Assembly (NCBI RefSeq): GCF_003573695.1
Contig: NC_039365.1
Location: 83,059,089 to 83,123,088 of the forward strand
Direction of reading: 5' to 3'
Length of the DNA stretch: 64,000 nt
Origin: Papaver somniferum
Lineage: Eukaryota > Streptophyta > Magnoliopsida > Ranunculales > Papaveraceae
The translations under genes and the position numbers were made by a program. Below are positions 44,348-57,872 of the stretch, piece by piece. Within the stretch, counting starts at the first letter, position 1; each line of letters starts with the position of its first letter. Under the pieces are notes generated by a model. It was not told the origin of the DNA. It made no database searches and saw only the letters and a list, made by a program, of their open reading frames with translations.

Positions 44348-46725
44348 TGAAAAAATAGGGGTCTAACAACCACACCCAACATTTCGCTTAGCATTCTGTA
44401 TGGACTAACTCCAATATACCTTCAAGTGAATCAACTAGACAGTCAAACTCAATCTTAAAAAAAGTATATCAAAGAGTTATATTACAATTTCTCAACTCAA
44501 TCTGCAATCAAACAAATAGGAATTTGCGAGCCAGATTGAATATAAGAAATAACTTGGACGGTATCAAAAACCAATATCCAGGTGTCAATCAATTTAATCA
44601 ACAACCAAAGGTTGGATTCATAATTGATTGAACTTACGCACAACCTGTGATATTTCAATTATATAAAAAAATATTACGAGGAAACCGCAAATGCAGGAAA
44701 AACCCCAATACCTAGTCCAGATTTGAACACCACATTGTATTAAGCCGCTACAGACAGTAGCCTACTCCAATTTAACTTCAGACTGGAATGTAGTTGAGCC
44801 CTAACCAATCTCACACTAATCAAGTTACAGTCGAGTTCCTTAAGCCTCTAGAACCACGCAAGATTCTGCACACTTGATTCCCTTAGCTGATCTCACCCAC
44901 AACTAAGAGTTGCTACGATCCAAAGTCGAAGACTTGATAAACCAATTTGTCTCACACAGAAAAGTCTATTGAATAGATAAATATGTATCCACAGATATAC
45001 CTACGAGTTTTGTTCCGCCTTTTCATAAATCAAGGTGAACATGAACCAATTGATATAACGGACTTATATTCCCGGAGAACAACCTAGAAATATCAATCAC
45101 CTCACAATAATATTAATTGTATGGTAGCGAAACAAGATATTGTGGAATCACAAACGATGAGACGAAGATGTTTGTGACTACTTTTTATCTTGCCTATCGG
45201 AGATTAAATCTCGAGCAAATCTTAGAGAAGATAGTACTCAATCACGTATAAAACACCAAGATTATAACACACAACTACAGAGAAATAGTTGGGTCTGGCT
45301 TCACAGTCCTAATGAAATCCTTAAGTCGTTAACCTACAGGGTTTTGGAAAAACCAAAGGTTAAAGGAGAATCGACTCCACTCGCAACTAGTATCACAAAG
45401 GAGGTGTGGGAATTAGGTTCCCCAGTTTCTAGAGTTCTCCCTTATATAGTCTTCAAATCAGGGTTTGCAATCAATGTTACCTTGGTAACAAAGCATTCAA
45501 TATTCACCGTTAGATGAAAACCTGATTAGACTCGAGCTAATATCTTTGAACTGTTAGATCGAACTTAGCTTGTTACACACAAATGAAAAGTGACTTTATT
45601 TAGATATGAGTAACCGTACCTAAACGTATACACCTTTGTTGGCTCAAAAATAGTTAACTAAAGTTAGCCATTTGAACACTTTCATATAAACCTTAGTTGT
45701 TCAATTGTTTATATTCTCATAGAAGTATACAAGACACAATTGAAGCAAAATCGATTTTGATTCACTGGAATCAATGAAGATTGCATTCCTTATTATATAA
45801 ATGTATTAGTTCATGAACAAACCGATTTTAGAACATAACCTACTCAAGTATGCAAACGGGTACGCATACCTAAGTGGCCGGACCAAGTTTGGGTTCGCCA
45901 GTATGCGAATGGGTATGCATACCTTCCTAACTCAATTGAAATTCCAGAACTTGAAGTTCACGCCAGTACGCATACCGGTGTGCATACTAAGTTCCCGGAC
46001 TTTCATTAACCAACCACTACACATACGGGTATGCATACTATGGTTCCCGGACTTCGAATAACTTGCAACAGTTAGCATACAAGTACGCATATTGTGTTAT
46101 ATCCAATCATGGTTATTTGTTCTAAACTCCCGTTTCAATCATTGAAACATTCTTGGAAGATGACATAGCTGTCTCACACAAACTATTAGCTTCAAAGCAA
46201 TTTTCAAGTGACCGAATGATCAATACTAAACATTCCGACTCTACATCAAATAATTGTCTCACACAAATCATGTAAGATGTGACAAGGCGATTTTCACATG
46301 ATCATCTTTTGACTTTCTTCAAGAATATAAGATGAACTTGGTTAAAGCGAAAGACCAACATATATTTCGAGAAATATGTAAGCGAGTTAAACTCAGCTCG
46401 AAATCTCAAATGTGTATAATCGAAGTCTATATAGTTATACGAATTTTGTCTCAAATAGGAGATAGACTAGATAGTCTTTGGAGTGATAGATGAGTTCAAG
46501 TCTCCGCGTACCTTTTGTTGATGAAGTTCCACAAGCTCTCCTTAGTAGTTCTTCGTCATCAATCGATGAACGCCGTGAAGTCCAATGCTCAATTACACTT
46601 TCTATCCTAATCCAAGACTTAGCTAGAAGTACACTAGAAATCAAGACTTATAGTTTTGGCAACTAAACTTGACAACAAGCTTGAGATAGCAACGCTTGCG
46701 AGTTCGACCGAACAGTGCTCTAACA
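44348..46725 (-). repeat. 5' LTR of family B element (2,378 bp)
   Basis: In element orientation it starts TGTTAGAGCACTGTTCGGTC (46725) and ends ...CCCTATTTTTTCA (44348). It is complete at both ends and carries the same CGCATACC-type array as the 3' LTR (about 45845-46095). Confidence 0.88.
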
Positions 46726-49611
46726 ATTACAGTTGCAGTGACATTTAAAATTACACATGAAATTCATGTTTAGAGCTCAACGGGGTATTCTGTCGAGCAA
46801 CAATGTAAGCCTTGGTTTGTTGTGGAACTCTAAATTACATGTCCACTGCTGATGCACCACTCAATCTATAACTGTAACTCCCAGCAGAAAGATCCAATGA
46901 AGTTTTTTTTGAATCAATGGATGAACATCTGCAAGACCACCAAAAGTAAGTTAAAGATCTGCGTGTTAATTTTAATGCATAACATTCAAATGGTGCAGCG
47001 GACCATAAGTTGTGGATGTAGTGCAGCGAAACAAAATGGTGCAATCAACAAATGAAAGTAATATGCAATTTGTACGGTTTCAAAAGAATCGCATCTGATT
47101 GATGAACTTGAGGTTTTTATGTACGTGCAGTGGACCTAAAAAGGCTACTAATTCAACAAATTCAAGAATTTATACTTTGAGAAACCAACTATACAAAATG
47201 GTTTCTTACTATGGAAAATGTGATGTCATAATGAAGGTAAAAATTATGAGTTGACACACAAAATTTAACATGTATGTTAATGGGGAGTTATACTCGAGGT
47301 TTTAAACTAAATTGAGTGACAATCTAATAAATCGAGCTAAGAATAAGGACTGAGATAGCAGTGAACTGACAATACTTAAAGGAAAATGCAAAATTGAAGT
47401 GTAAATATGGTGACAGGAACATCGAAAGCCTTCTGAGCCTACAAGCAAAATCTAAAGCGTCTGGATCAGAAAAGAACCAAAACAAACCGACTGAAGCAGC
47501 TAACCTAAGATTATAACAATGAAATAGGATTGTAACTGTAGCAGCTGCAATACACATATCCACTAACAGAAAACTCTAATTTTAAGTAAATGCATCATGA
47601 AAGACAAAAATAAGCAAAATTTAGCAGAATTGAGATGTCTCACGAAGGAATGTGTATAATTGAATCCATCTGAAAAAGAAAGAACCCTTGAAATTCATCC
47701 CGCACTGAAGTAGCTAGAAGTTCTTGAGAACTCCCCAATTATATGCTACTGAAACATAACCAACATAACCATATTAAAAAAAATATATTCTAAAATCACA
47801 TTCAATATCTTTGGCGAACACAAAAAAAAGAGCCATTTCACCTTATTCTAAACTGGGTTTGAATCAAGCGCATAAAACTAAACAAATCTCATAGTATAGC
47901 GTGAAATTTTCAACAATAACCATCAAATATGAATGTGATGGTTAGCAGCTGCTCGGCATAACGATAACCATCAAATCACAATATCATATGCATGCCTTTC
48001 GATACCCAGCTTATTAGGAGTGTTCAAAGAGTTGACTCCAGTAATTTCTCCATCCATAAAAAACCGAATTTGGAGACTGCGAATGAAGCACAATTACGAA
48101 TTACATTACCTGAATTTGGTCGTTTCAGAAGATCAAAGAGAGCATTTTTGCATAAAATCCTAGAGACAACCCATGAATTTACGGCCTGTCCATTTGAAAG
48201 AGCACTGAAATATGTAAACATAATTTATCACAGCATAAGAGAAAATTAAATATTGACATGAACAAACATTGAATTTATGATTTGGCCGTTTCAAAGAGCA
48301 GTGAAGTGGCTAAGCTAACACTGTTAATTGCATGTTACATCCCATCCCCCGTAGGTCTTAGCAGTCTATTAAACCATTAAATAAAGGGGTTGTAGTAACG
48401 GCATTTTCTTAGATTAGCTTTATTTTCAATCAGGTATGTAGCGTAAAGGATGCCAATAAATAGATTGGTGTTCACGCTGGGATATATAGTTATCAAAGAA
48501 AATCATAAATGAGTTACTGAAAAGGGATTATAACCTTTCACGAAACAATATATCACTCATGAACAAATTTCACACACTTTCATATCATACCAATTAAACA
48601 CCCAGCAAAGGGTTTTCTTATACCTACAAAGTCATTCAAGAGGGAAACTTCAGAAGGTTTTACTTTGAGGTTCCTAAGATAAGTCGCTTGATGAGTAATA
48701 AATGAATAGAAGGCCGATGGTGACGCTTTGCATCAACATGATAGGCAATACATCTATTCTTCTTGAGAACCTCAGTTATTTGATGAAACATCTAGAATAA
48801 ACTGTCTTCATATGTTCATCCAAACTTTGCAAGGTAACAATAAATTTAGAATGAATGTTAAAGTTCCTATCAATTCAAGAAACATTAGATTTGCAAAAAC
48901 AAAAAATAGTTTAATTAATATGAACTACAAATAGTGGGATAGTTACATGGTCTGGAGATGAGACATAATAGAATACATGGAGCATATCAATATAAAATAG
49001 GGATTCTTCAATCTCTGAAAACTATTGCTAGTGTGGTTTTAATCCTCCTGGAAAAATTTCAAAAATGTCCCATCAAAGTATTCACCTGGAATTTCTATGT
49101 ATAAGTTCAATAGGGAAGGAAGATGGATGTAAATGCCTGGGAAATGTGGTGGGTGAGTGTGATTTTCCTTTGAAAATCAGGTGACCTTTATATAGGCTAC
49201 ACCTTTTCATTCTTTCAATGCCAAGAAAATTAATGGATGGAAAATGAAACGGTTGTTAATTATTAATCATATAAAACATGAATGAGGATTGAAAGCAATA
49301 ACACAAAGGAAGGTGAAAAGCTAAAAGAACCACGCAGTTCGTTTGGTTGACATAAGAAGATTGTAATTGCAGATTTGAAAAGGCAATTAAATATAAAGAA
49401 TTTGAAATGAATCTGCAACTTCTCATGATGAAACATTGATATAGGAGGAAGCAATAAGGTTAAAATTGATATGGTCCCTTGCAATTAGGAGCACCATGAC
49501 ATAATCTAAAAAACCTATTCTTAGTTAGAAAACGTAACTTTTTTTAAATTTGGACATAAATTATTAATCAAAATTTCATACAAATATGAATCAAAATTCA
49601 GATCTTCGGGG
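46726..49611. other. 2.9-kb stretch between elements, no gene recognised
   Basis: This is the longest stretch without recognisable transposon sequence in the right half. Several short frames exist (for example 85 codons at 47992-48249, plus strand) but none resembles a known family or keeps a long frame. A TATA-like TTTATATAGG lies at about 49189. It could be unique host sequence or old unrecognised repeats. Confidence 0.45.
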
Positions 49612-52600
49612 TGAAAAGACGAGGGTACCCAAATATACCTCAATCTAAAACTTTTCCACCTATAAGTCCTTTATCCGAAAGTGATTGTCTATGGACTGAG
49701 TCGAGACAATGCAACAAATCGGTTCACACTTCGTGTGATTGTCTATGTATACGAGATCGAGACAATACAACAACGAAGTATGTTTACTTGATAAAAGGTT
49801 CGGACTTAACCAAACACAATAGGATTGCTTATCAAGTAAATAGGAATTAACGTTTGTGTAATTTACTTTAAATTATAATAACAACAATTATAATTGCGGA
49901 AAATAAAAGTAAATGACACATCAAGATTTTGTTAACGAGGAAACCGCAAATGCAGAAAAACCCCGGGACCTTATCCAGAACTGAATACTTTCAGGATTAA
50001 GTCGTTATACAAACTCAAACCAACTTTGTATAGTTGAGACCAAGCAACTAAAACTATAGTTCACCTAGTTCCGTTTGTATTCCCACGCCTCCGACCTAAA
50101 ATAAGTCACTGATAGGTGTCTAAAATACCTAATTTGATATCTAGTATTTATGCTTTCTTTGCTACTTTTCCTGTAAAATTTGTATCTTATGTTTGCTTTT
50201 GAAACTGTGGAGTCATTTGGAACAAAAGAAGAAGAAACAGGGCAAAAGTGTCATCGCATGTGCAACTACCATTGGAGACGAATTATTTCTCATTATTTTC
50301 TTTTATTTCTTCATCTTTGTATGAAAAGCATGGCGGCTTTAGTGATGCAAATTAATTGTTTGAAAAGCATGACAGCTTTAGTGATGAAGAGAAGAAGTGA
50401 ATCTGAGAAGTAAGAGACGAATGTTGTTGGTGAAAGAATTCAAAGAAGAAGAAGAAGGCGTTCATTTGGAGCAAAAAGACCACTTCACGGGCGAGCGAAG
50501 CTAGCTATAGTTGAGCAAGAAAGAAAATATGCATGTCAGTTCTCTAGAACCGACAAGCCATACACAAAGTGGTTAGCCCTTATCCAGAAATGCATGGTGT
50601 CAATATCAATTTAATCATTACGGCCTAAGAACTGAAGAAGAGTTTCTCATCATTCATTTCTTTTGCATCTGAAATTGAGAGAATGAAGAAAACGGCGTTG
50701 AGCTGCTGATGCTGAAATTGAGAGAATCAGGTGAATTTGTGATGAGGAACAAAGTAGATTTAGGCATTGAGAAGATCATAAAAGGATGGGTTTCGGCTGC
50801 AGTTTCTTTCTGTCGAATTTGGGGAGAAGTCGGATGGAGATTTGGTGAAGATAAATGGATATTTAGGGATGGTCACGGAAGTTAGGGTTTCGTGAATCTG
50901 AAGAAATGTTATGGGTCTGTTTGAATTGAGTTTCACCCGGTGATGATGAAGTTGGTAATGGGTTTGAATCAGTTGAACGAGAAGATTGCAGTTAGGAAAG
51001 AAATAATTCTTCAGATGCAGTTGGAGATAAATACAAATGGGTTTTGTGGTGTTCTGAAATTAAGTCTAGTGCTGTCAGGAAGGTGGGATTGTTTGCTAAT
51101 TGTTGTTGGCTGCAAGCTGTGATTGAGCTACTGAGTTTGCGCAGTTCAAATTGTGTTGGTGGTTATTTAAATAGCTACAGATGCAGGACAAGGAAGAATT
51201 TGAAGCAGATTACAATTGCAGAGGTGGAATTGCTGTCAGGGATGTGTAATTAAGCTGAATGGTGCAGCAACTGGTTCAATGATGTGTTGCAGGGTTGATT
51301 CAGGTGCAAGTAAAACTGCAGTTGGAAATGGAATGGTTCGGTTGCAGCTGCAATTCAGTGAGGTGCTCATGGGAGTGAAGAGAAGCTGAAAATTGTATGA
51401 CTGCAGGTGATGATGGGTTGAGCCACAGTTGATGTTGTCAACTGTTGGCAGTGAAGAATTTGAGGAGATGAGGTTGAGCAGTACAAATAGAATTGGAGGA
51501 TAAGAACTGTTGTTGTAATAGACTATCTAGTGTTGTTGCATATGGGAAGATGGTGATTCAGGTGGTATGACTGAGATGGAGAATGGGAGACGAAGTGAAG
51601 AATGGTTTGTGGAGCAGATGCAAATGCTAATGATTCCAGATGGTAATTGTGCTGGATATGTTTATCTGTGCTTGAATGAGATTGCAGGTGTTGAAGGAAT
51701 GGCGAGAAGTGTTGGTGAACTGCGGAGAAATTGAGAAGAGTTGCAGCTGTTGCGGGGAGCTTAAGTCTGCTATGACAGTGCGGTCGAGACGAGAAGCTGA
51801 AAGGTCCGTGTATGAATTGCAGAGGATAGATGGCTCAGGTGGTGGTGCTGAAGGCTAAGCAGAAGTGGAAGATTCTGTTGCTGTCATGCTATGTGGCTGC
51901 TATTGAAGCAACAGGGGAGCTGAGAAAATTGAAAGCATGGAGTCGGTGGTGCTGCATGAAGGCTTGAGACTGAAATAGCGTGACATGAACTGAAATGCAG
52001 AGTTGGTGGTTAGGTTGCGGCAATTGTGACGATTTAGGATGGAGACTGACATGGGTTTTGCAGTCAGTTAGATGGAAGGAGAGTTGGTTGAAGTTGAATT
52101 CTATCTGGATATTGTGCTGTCAGTTCCATGGGACTGACAGTTGAACCGAGTTAACTCATTGATCCAGTCAGCTGACTAGATGGACTTGGACCTGTCTTGA
52201 CTGGGCTTGACTTGTGGGCTGTTTCAAGGACTGACTTTTGGCAGATGGGTGCGACAAATCGACCAAGGCAGAGAGCACATAAAAGGGATATTTCTTTACA
52301 TATATAATATCTTCTACTACTTTTGTCTAGGGTTTAGAAACATGAGTTTTCTCTTTATTCTTGTGATAAACTCCTATGCCATGAGTACTTAACTTTATTA
52401 TTGTTTAAGAAATAAGTTGGATTTCCAAATATGGGTTTTTATGCAATGAATTAGTTTTGTCTCCATATTATCGTTTATGATTCACCATTAATATTGATAC
52501 ATGATTTGAATGTTTGTTTGGTTGAGTCTAGAATCAATCGAGTTTCTTTTCATCTCTATTGCTAGATTAGGATTTATTATACGCAAAAGTGATAGATTCC

Positions 52601-55459
52601 TGATTACAAGTAGCATAATTGTGATTATTGCTTGTAGTGATACATCTTAGTAGTCACAAGTGAGTCATAACCTTTGTTAAATCGGATTAGTGCTTTTACA
52701 CGTTCGATTGCTTTGATTGGCCTGATTTCATAGAACTTAATGCATCTAGGGAATTAAATTTGATTAGTGCTTTTACACGTTAGGTTGTTCTCTAAGATAG
52801 AATTCATATTTGCATCTTTTAATGTGTTTGTTGATGACAAGAGGAGATTTGCGGGATATACTTGCGATCAAGGTATCTTAGGGCCTTTGATAAAAGAGAG
52901 ATTAAATATCAATTCTAGTTATTGTTAAAAAGCATGTTTGTGAATGAAGATGAATCCTTAACCAATATCTGATCTATTTGATTTGCTTGTTTATTTCTTT
53001 GTTTTTTTTTTGTTTTTTGTTTAGTATATAAAAATCAGAAAACCCCCCATTGGTATTTATAGGAAACTGAAACAATTTGGCAACCTTAGTCCTCTCTGTG
53101 GGAACGATCATTTCTTGCCCTTGCTATATTTATATTTTGAGTAGTAAGAAAGTGTAATTTATTTTTGACGCATACGACAACGATCAGTCACGTACTTGGA
53201 ACAATTCCTTTGGTTCGTATTCCAAACAGTAAAGAAACAACAAATCCGTTTGGTAACAACTCTTTTCAACCAAGTGATATGAGTTCGACAAAGGCTCTTC
53301 TGTTTATCTCAATAAACTCCTTCGTTAGGTTCTTAGATCTATCTTATTATCAACTATCGAAGTAATTGTTAAGATTTTGCAATCAATATTTTTAATCACA
53401 AGGAATTGTATTGATGCCGATCTACACAACTAATCAATCTAATCTACCACAAGGATAAACCGATTATAGTTGGATCCTCTTTTACCGAAACAAGTATTGT
53501 GCGCACCAAAGATTATGAACTCAAATCAGAAATCTTCAAAGTCTTCTTTTTCTTCAAATCTTCTTAGATTCAATAAACACCTGCACACAATCAACTTGAA
53601 TCTCTTGTGATCAATCACGCACAGAACGGAGTCTGTTAACAATGGATTATCACAAGACGTCTTTAGATCTACAAACAGTCTAAATATCCCCGTCGAAATT
53701 TTGATCTAGTTTGAGTGAATCTTATATCAGAAAAGAAGGTTCTCAAGCATAAGCAAACTAGGTGCAATCAAAGTTCAACCACCGTTAGTCAATCAAATCA
53801 ATTGGAAACAAAAGACAAACCGCAATTATCTAGTTTCCCACCAATGGTACTAATAGAGCTTCTCAATCCCAAAGAAGACTTTAAACTGGGCGGCCGTAAG
53901 AGATTTTTCCTAATTAGGTTACTCTCCTCTCCGAATAGGCGGCTTCACCAGTAGCAGCACAACTGAGATAGTTCTTGATGTACGAGGATTAGTTTGCTCG
54001 AAATGCAAACTTTCATATTTATAGACCAAGGAAGTTTGGACACCAAGGAATTTCCAAAACCGAAAATATTCTCAAGATATGCAATATATTCCATATTCGG
54101 TTTCCATAATTCCTGGGAATGATCTGTCCAAAATAATGACCGAAAATCTTTCGAAAAATATCCAACTAGTAAATGCACATTACTAATTTTCATTCTCCTA
54201 AAATAAAATTAAAAACCTTAAATAAAAGATTCTCAATTTATTTTATTCGATCTGGGATTTTCTTCCTTCAGCTATTAAGGAATAACTTTGAACAATTAAA
54301 GATAAGCGTTATTGCACATGCTCAAAGTATGTCGACACACTTACTTTGTAAGCCCTCTTTCATACTTGCAATCTTGAAACCGATTTACCACACTTCCAAA
54401 CAAGTTTAGAATTGGTTTATCTGACATTCAAGAACTATGTGATTGATCAAGAACACCCAATCACAAATCATGGGTTTAACGGTTCTACCAAAACAAGTTT
54501 CGGTTCTACCTCCATGTGAGTACTGTGCATAGTCACACTAGATTCCCAAAATTCGGTTGACTAGGTACTGGGATCGGTTCCCCACATATATATGGTATCT
54601 AACTTGTACTTGCTGCACATGTCCATAGGATCGGTTCCCCTTTTCCTAAAAACGTGTTGCACATGTCCATAGGATCGGTTCCCGTTTCTACTAAAAACTT
54701 GATGCACCTCATACGAGGATCGATTCCCCTTTGTGATAACACAAAATGGATCATACCATATCAGGTGATTACTTAAGATCGGTTTCACTAATAAAAGTCA
54801 TACCAATACAAAAGTCGGGTCTTTTTGAATAGTTTTACCAAGAACATAAACAAGTCATGAACGGTTATACTAATCACACATATTGGTAGTTCAAAAGATA
54901 TGCAATGAATAACAATACCAATAATTCCTGGTGATTTCTCTTTCGATTCAAAAAACAAGTTCATGAATTTACTTCCTCAAAACAAATGTAAAATATTGGT
55001 TCTTATGATGAAATCTTCACCTATACCCATACATAATCACAATAGCATTTAAACGATTATGTCGATGTCTTATCTACAAAGTTTAATGGTTAAGCAATAA
55101 ACCTCGTATTGTATTCCTTAATATTATGTCTAACTAGAGTATAATCATTTATGCTTCGCAGTTTTGTTTTCAATATGCACGACTTGAAAGATACGTTAGG
55201 GAATGAAACAGTTCAAGTCAAATATCATTAACCTCAAGTGGAAGGATGATGTTGTCGTCGTAGCTCCTTACTTCTTCACTTCTTCAAGTCTTCGCAATAC
55301 TTGTAATGTCTCATATCCTAATAGTTTCAAGCTAACCTATATGAAGTTGACTCTAATACATAATCAATCGACTCTTAAATGAGTTTTGGCTCACTAAAAT
55401 ATGACAACCAAACTTGACGTACCAAAGCTTGGTGGGTTCAACCGAGCTATGCTCTAACA
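49612..55459 (-). repeat. 3' LTR of A3 (about 2.77 kb without the insertion)
   Basis: It ends TGAAAAGACGAGGGT on the plus strand at 49612 and reaches CGAGCTATGCTCTAACA at 55459. The A sequence is contiguous across the insertion once one copy of GTCAC is removed. The GGGGAACCGATCC array lies at about 54568-54740. Confidence 0.88.
50110..53186 (+). mobile_element. Solo LTR of a gypsy-type element (3,077 bp) with perfect 5-bp duplication
   Basis: It starts TGATAGGTGTCTAAAATACC and ends CATACGACAACGATCA, with GTCAC on both sides (50105-50109 and 53187-53191). Near the right end CTCTCTGTGGGAACGATC is the typical U5 block of Tat/Athila-like gypsy LTRs, and ACATAAAAGGGATA near 52269 is a plausible TATA region. 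There is no primer site, polypurine tract or coding frame next to it, so it is a solo LTR left by unequal recombination. Orientation follows the position of the U5 block. A near-perfect 24-bp palindrome lies at 52117-52140. Short frames inside are incidental. Confidence 0.9.
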
Positions 55460-57200
55460 ATCTCCCCCTTTGTCAATTTTAGTGACAAAACTCTTACATC
55501 ATATGGATAAACAAATTACAAGAATTCATTACACATATGCTTGATTCCCGAATTCAACATCACAATAACCTGTATACATTCAATCCTTAAATGCCGTTGT
55601 TGACATTATAATAACAAAGCTAATACTCCCCCTAAAGGTAAGATAGGTAGATTTTATCAATCCACACGTCTTTTTTATTTCCTTTGTAGTCCATATAACT
55701 ACAAGTATATGATACGTTACTCCCCCTTAGTCTATGCTTTCACTCTTTCGTTTATATAAACGTTTAAGCACCAATGTCCTTTGTCATAGTGATACTAATC
55801 AATATAACTCAATACCGGTATCACTTGTTTACTCCATATATTTGTCCCCCTTTTTGCCAAAAAATGACAAAGAAACGAAAAAATAAAGGACAACACGAAA
55901 AGAATCTTACAAATCTCAAAATAGACTTGCAACCTGTAGAGTTGGGCACGAGGGTTCCACACACCATGTTCTGATAACCAATATCAAAACTGAAACTACA
56001 AGTAGTTTTATTTTGATATGTTACCAAGGAAACAATTGTCTGAAATAATTTTTCCACTTTAGTTTAGCAAACCAAAAATCAACTAAGCATCTTAGTTCCT
56101 TTGCTAAACCGATTGACAAAAACAATCGCTTATTCGATAAGACCAAAATAAAGATAACTTTATTTTTCTCATCAGGTTATAATTATCCATAAACTTAGAT
56201 CTTTCAATTTTAAACAAGAAAAGTATTAGGTTAGTTATCTAACATTTCTTGTTAAGGCATTCGATTAGACTTGAATAACCGAAACCTCACTTCGATAAGT
56301 CTAACTAAGATCAGAATTAACTTAGTTTCTCTTATCCACAATCGAATTGGACTAAACAACTCATCCCGTAAACCTTTTATTTCGTTAAGCCATAAATAAT
56401 TCATACAAACCAAATAAATCAACTTTCATAATTATTCATCTCAACCGGAAGCAATTGAAACAACATAGACATTATAGCACCGCAATTGCACCAAAATTTT
56501 GTAAGCCTAAACAATTGATACCACACAATAAAGCAAGATAGCAATAGTTTTTCTTAACCGGAACCAATTGAATCACACATACATCCATACACACATAATG
56601 GAATAAACATCAATTGTACCGAAATTTTGTTAAGCAAAGCAATAAATATATATGAAATAAACTCAGGCTTTTCTTAAACAGGAAAACAATTAACTAACAA
56701 CATTGTTACCTCAAATTTGCGTCCACTTCTCCAATAAGTTTGCATCTTCGTCCGGGGAGAATTGATATCGAAATATCATCATGTTGTCATCCTTATGCAA
56801 AAACAAAAGAATAACAACAACCAACCTTTACCAGAGAAAGCTTGAAAATCGGTTTTAAAAATTGCAAGCAAAAGTTGAAAACCGTCGAAACACATATGCT
56901 TTTATGCTAAACCAAAACCGATTCAACATATTGTTTCTACCAGAACCCCTCATGATTCTTTGATTAAGCCTACCAACATGGGCTAGAACTTAATTCTGCT
57001 AAATCAAAAAGTCATCCAAACCACAAGGGTTCACAACATATGAGATCGAATATTAAGGTAGTGAAACCGAAATCAAACATACCATAAACATACATAGAAA
57101 TAATATAAAAGCATTCAAGCACAAGCTATGTAAACCGAAAACTATCACAAGAAATATTATAAATCAAATAATTTTATTCATAATAAGATAGTTTTATTCA
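55460..57200 (-). other. Shared non-coding 3' internal region of family A (A3 copy)
   Basis: It begins (from the LTR side) with ATCTCCCCCTTTGTC, complement of the polypurine tract, and matches A1 1-1390 and A2 39260-40990. It has a single copy of the unit duplicated in A1. Frames at 55774-56057 on both strands lie over this conserved non-coding stretch and are not genes. Confidence 0.7.
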
Positions 57201-57209
57201 TAATAGATT

Positions 57210-57770
57210 TCACATAAAGTAGCCTAGTTTCAAATAAGAATTTAATCTTATGTTTGCATTGCATGCCTTACTGGAAGATTCCTTTAGAATAATCTCAATT
57301 TTGGTTTCTTCCTCTTCAGAATATTCTAAATTTCTTCTAAATTCTCCAAGGTCTTCAGGCCACCTATATTTTGTAATAGATTCTTTGTATCCAGCGATAC
57401 TCATCTTTGCATAAATAAGATCATCCTTGAGAAGATCTCTTCTTCCAATGAGTTCCATTGTTCCCTCAAACATATTTTGAGCAAGGATTGTTGAGATAGT
57501 TGTCTTGATACGGAAAGAACAATAATCGGAACATATTCCATATATTCTTTTCTCATGATATGTGCAACTAGACTCAAGGGTCCTTTCAATCTTTTCCACA
57601 CAACAATTACAGATAACATCATACCGTTCTTTTCCTTCCACTATGAAGGGGATCAAATAAAGGATTTTCGAACGGGGAAAAGTAATGCATGAGCTAATTA
57701 TTTCCGAAATTTCTTTTATCTTCTGCATACGGTGAAAGCATTGTAACTCTATATTACAAGAGGAGCACAA
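57210..57770 (-). CDS. Second ORF of A3, Cys-rich start, unrecognised
   Basis: A 186-codon frame starting MCSSCNIELQC, with further cysteines (CNCC near residue 55, CSDYC near 80). The segment around residue 95-114 (LAQNMFEGTMELIGRRDLL) matches the second ORF of A2. The tail is acidic (EYSEEEETKIE). The paired cysteines could bind metal, but no known zinc-finger spacing is matched. Being open here over 186 codons and present in two copies makes chance unlikely; the role is unknown. Confidence 0.5.
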   Translation of the reverse strand: MCSSCNIELQCFHRMQKIKEISEIISSCITFPRSKILYLIPFIVEGKERYDVICNCCVEKIERTLESSCTYHEKRIYGICSDYCSFRIKTTISTILAQNMFEGTMELIGRRDLLKDDLIYAKMSIAGYKESITKYRWPEDLGEFRRNLEYSEEEETKIEIILKESSSKACNANIRLNSYLKLGYFM

Positions 57771-57872
57771 ACAAACTTATTTATAATCCCTATTTTTAAA
57801 GCTCAGATAGGAAAGATTTCCGAACCAATTCCGAAAAACAACTCTTTCCTTACAGAAGAGAGGTAATAATTT

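Larger units (their letters stand above)
29318..46725 (-). mobile_element. Family B copia-like LTR element, split by element A2
   Basis: Two LTRs in the same minus orientation (29318-31740 and 44348-46725) bracket internal sequence that resumes on both sides of A2: 31741-34565 downstream and 43208-44347 upstream, with gag and primer site. The polypurine tract (minus strand GATAAAGGGGGAGAT) abuts the LTR at 31740. Without A2 the element would be about 8.8 kb. No protease, integrase or reverse transcriptase is visible, so it is non-autonomous or lost pol earlier. The far-left ~40 bp of its 3' LTR is missing at the junction with Cassandra 2. Confidence 0.82.

Noticed and set aside
47992..48249. 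85-codon frame as a possible host gene
   Set aside because: No family recognised, no splice-site context and no supporting neighbour; treated as chance.
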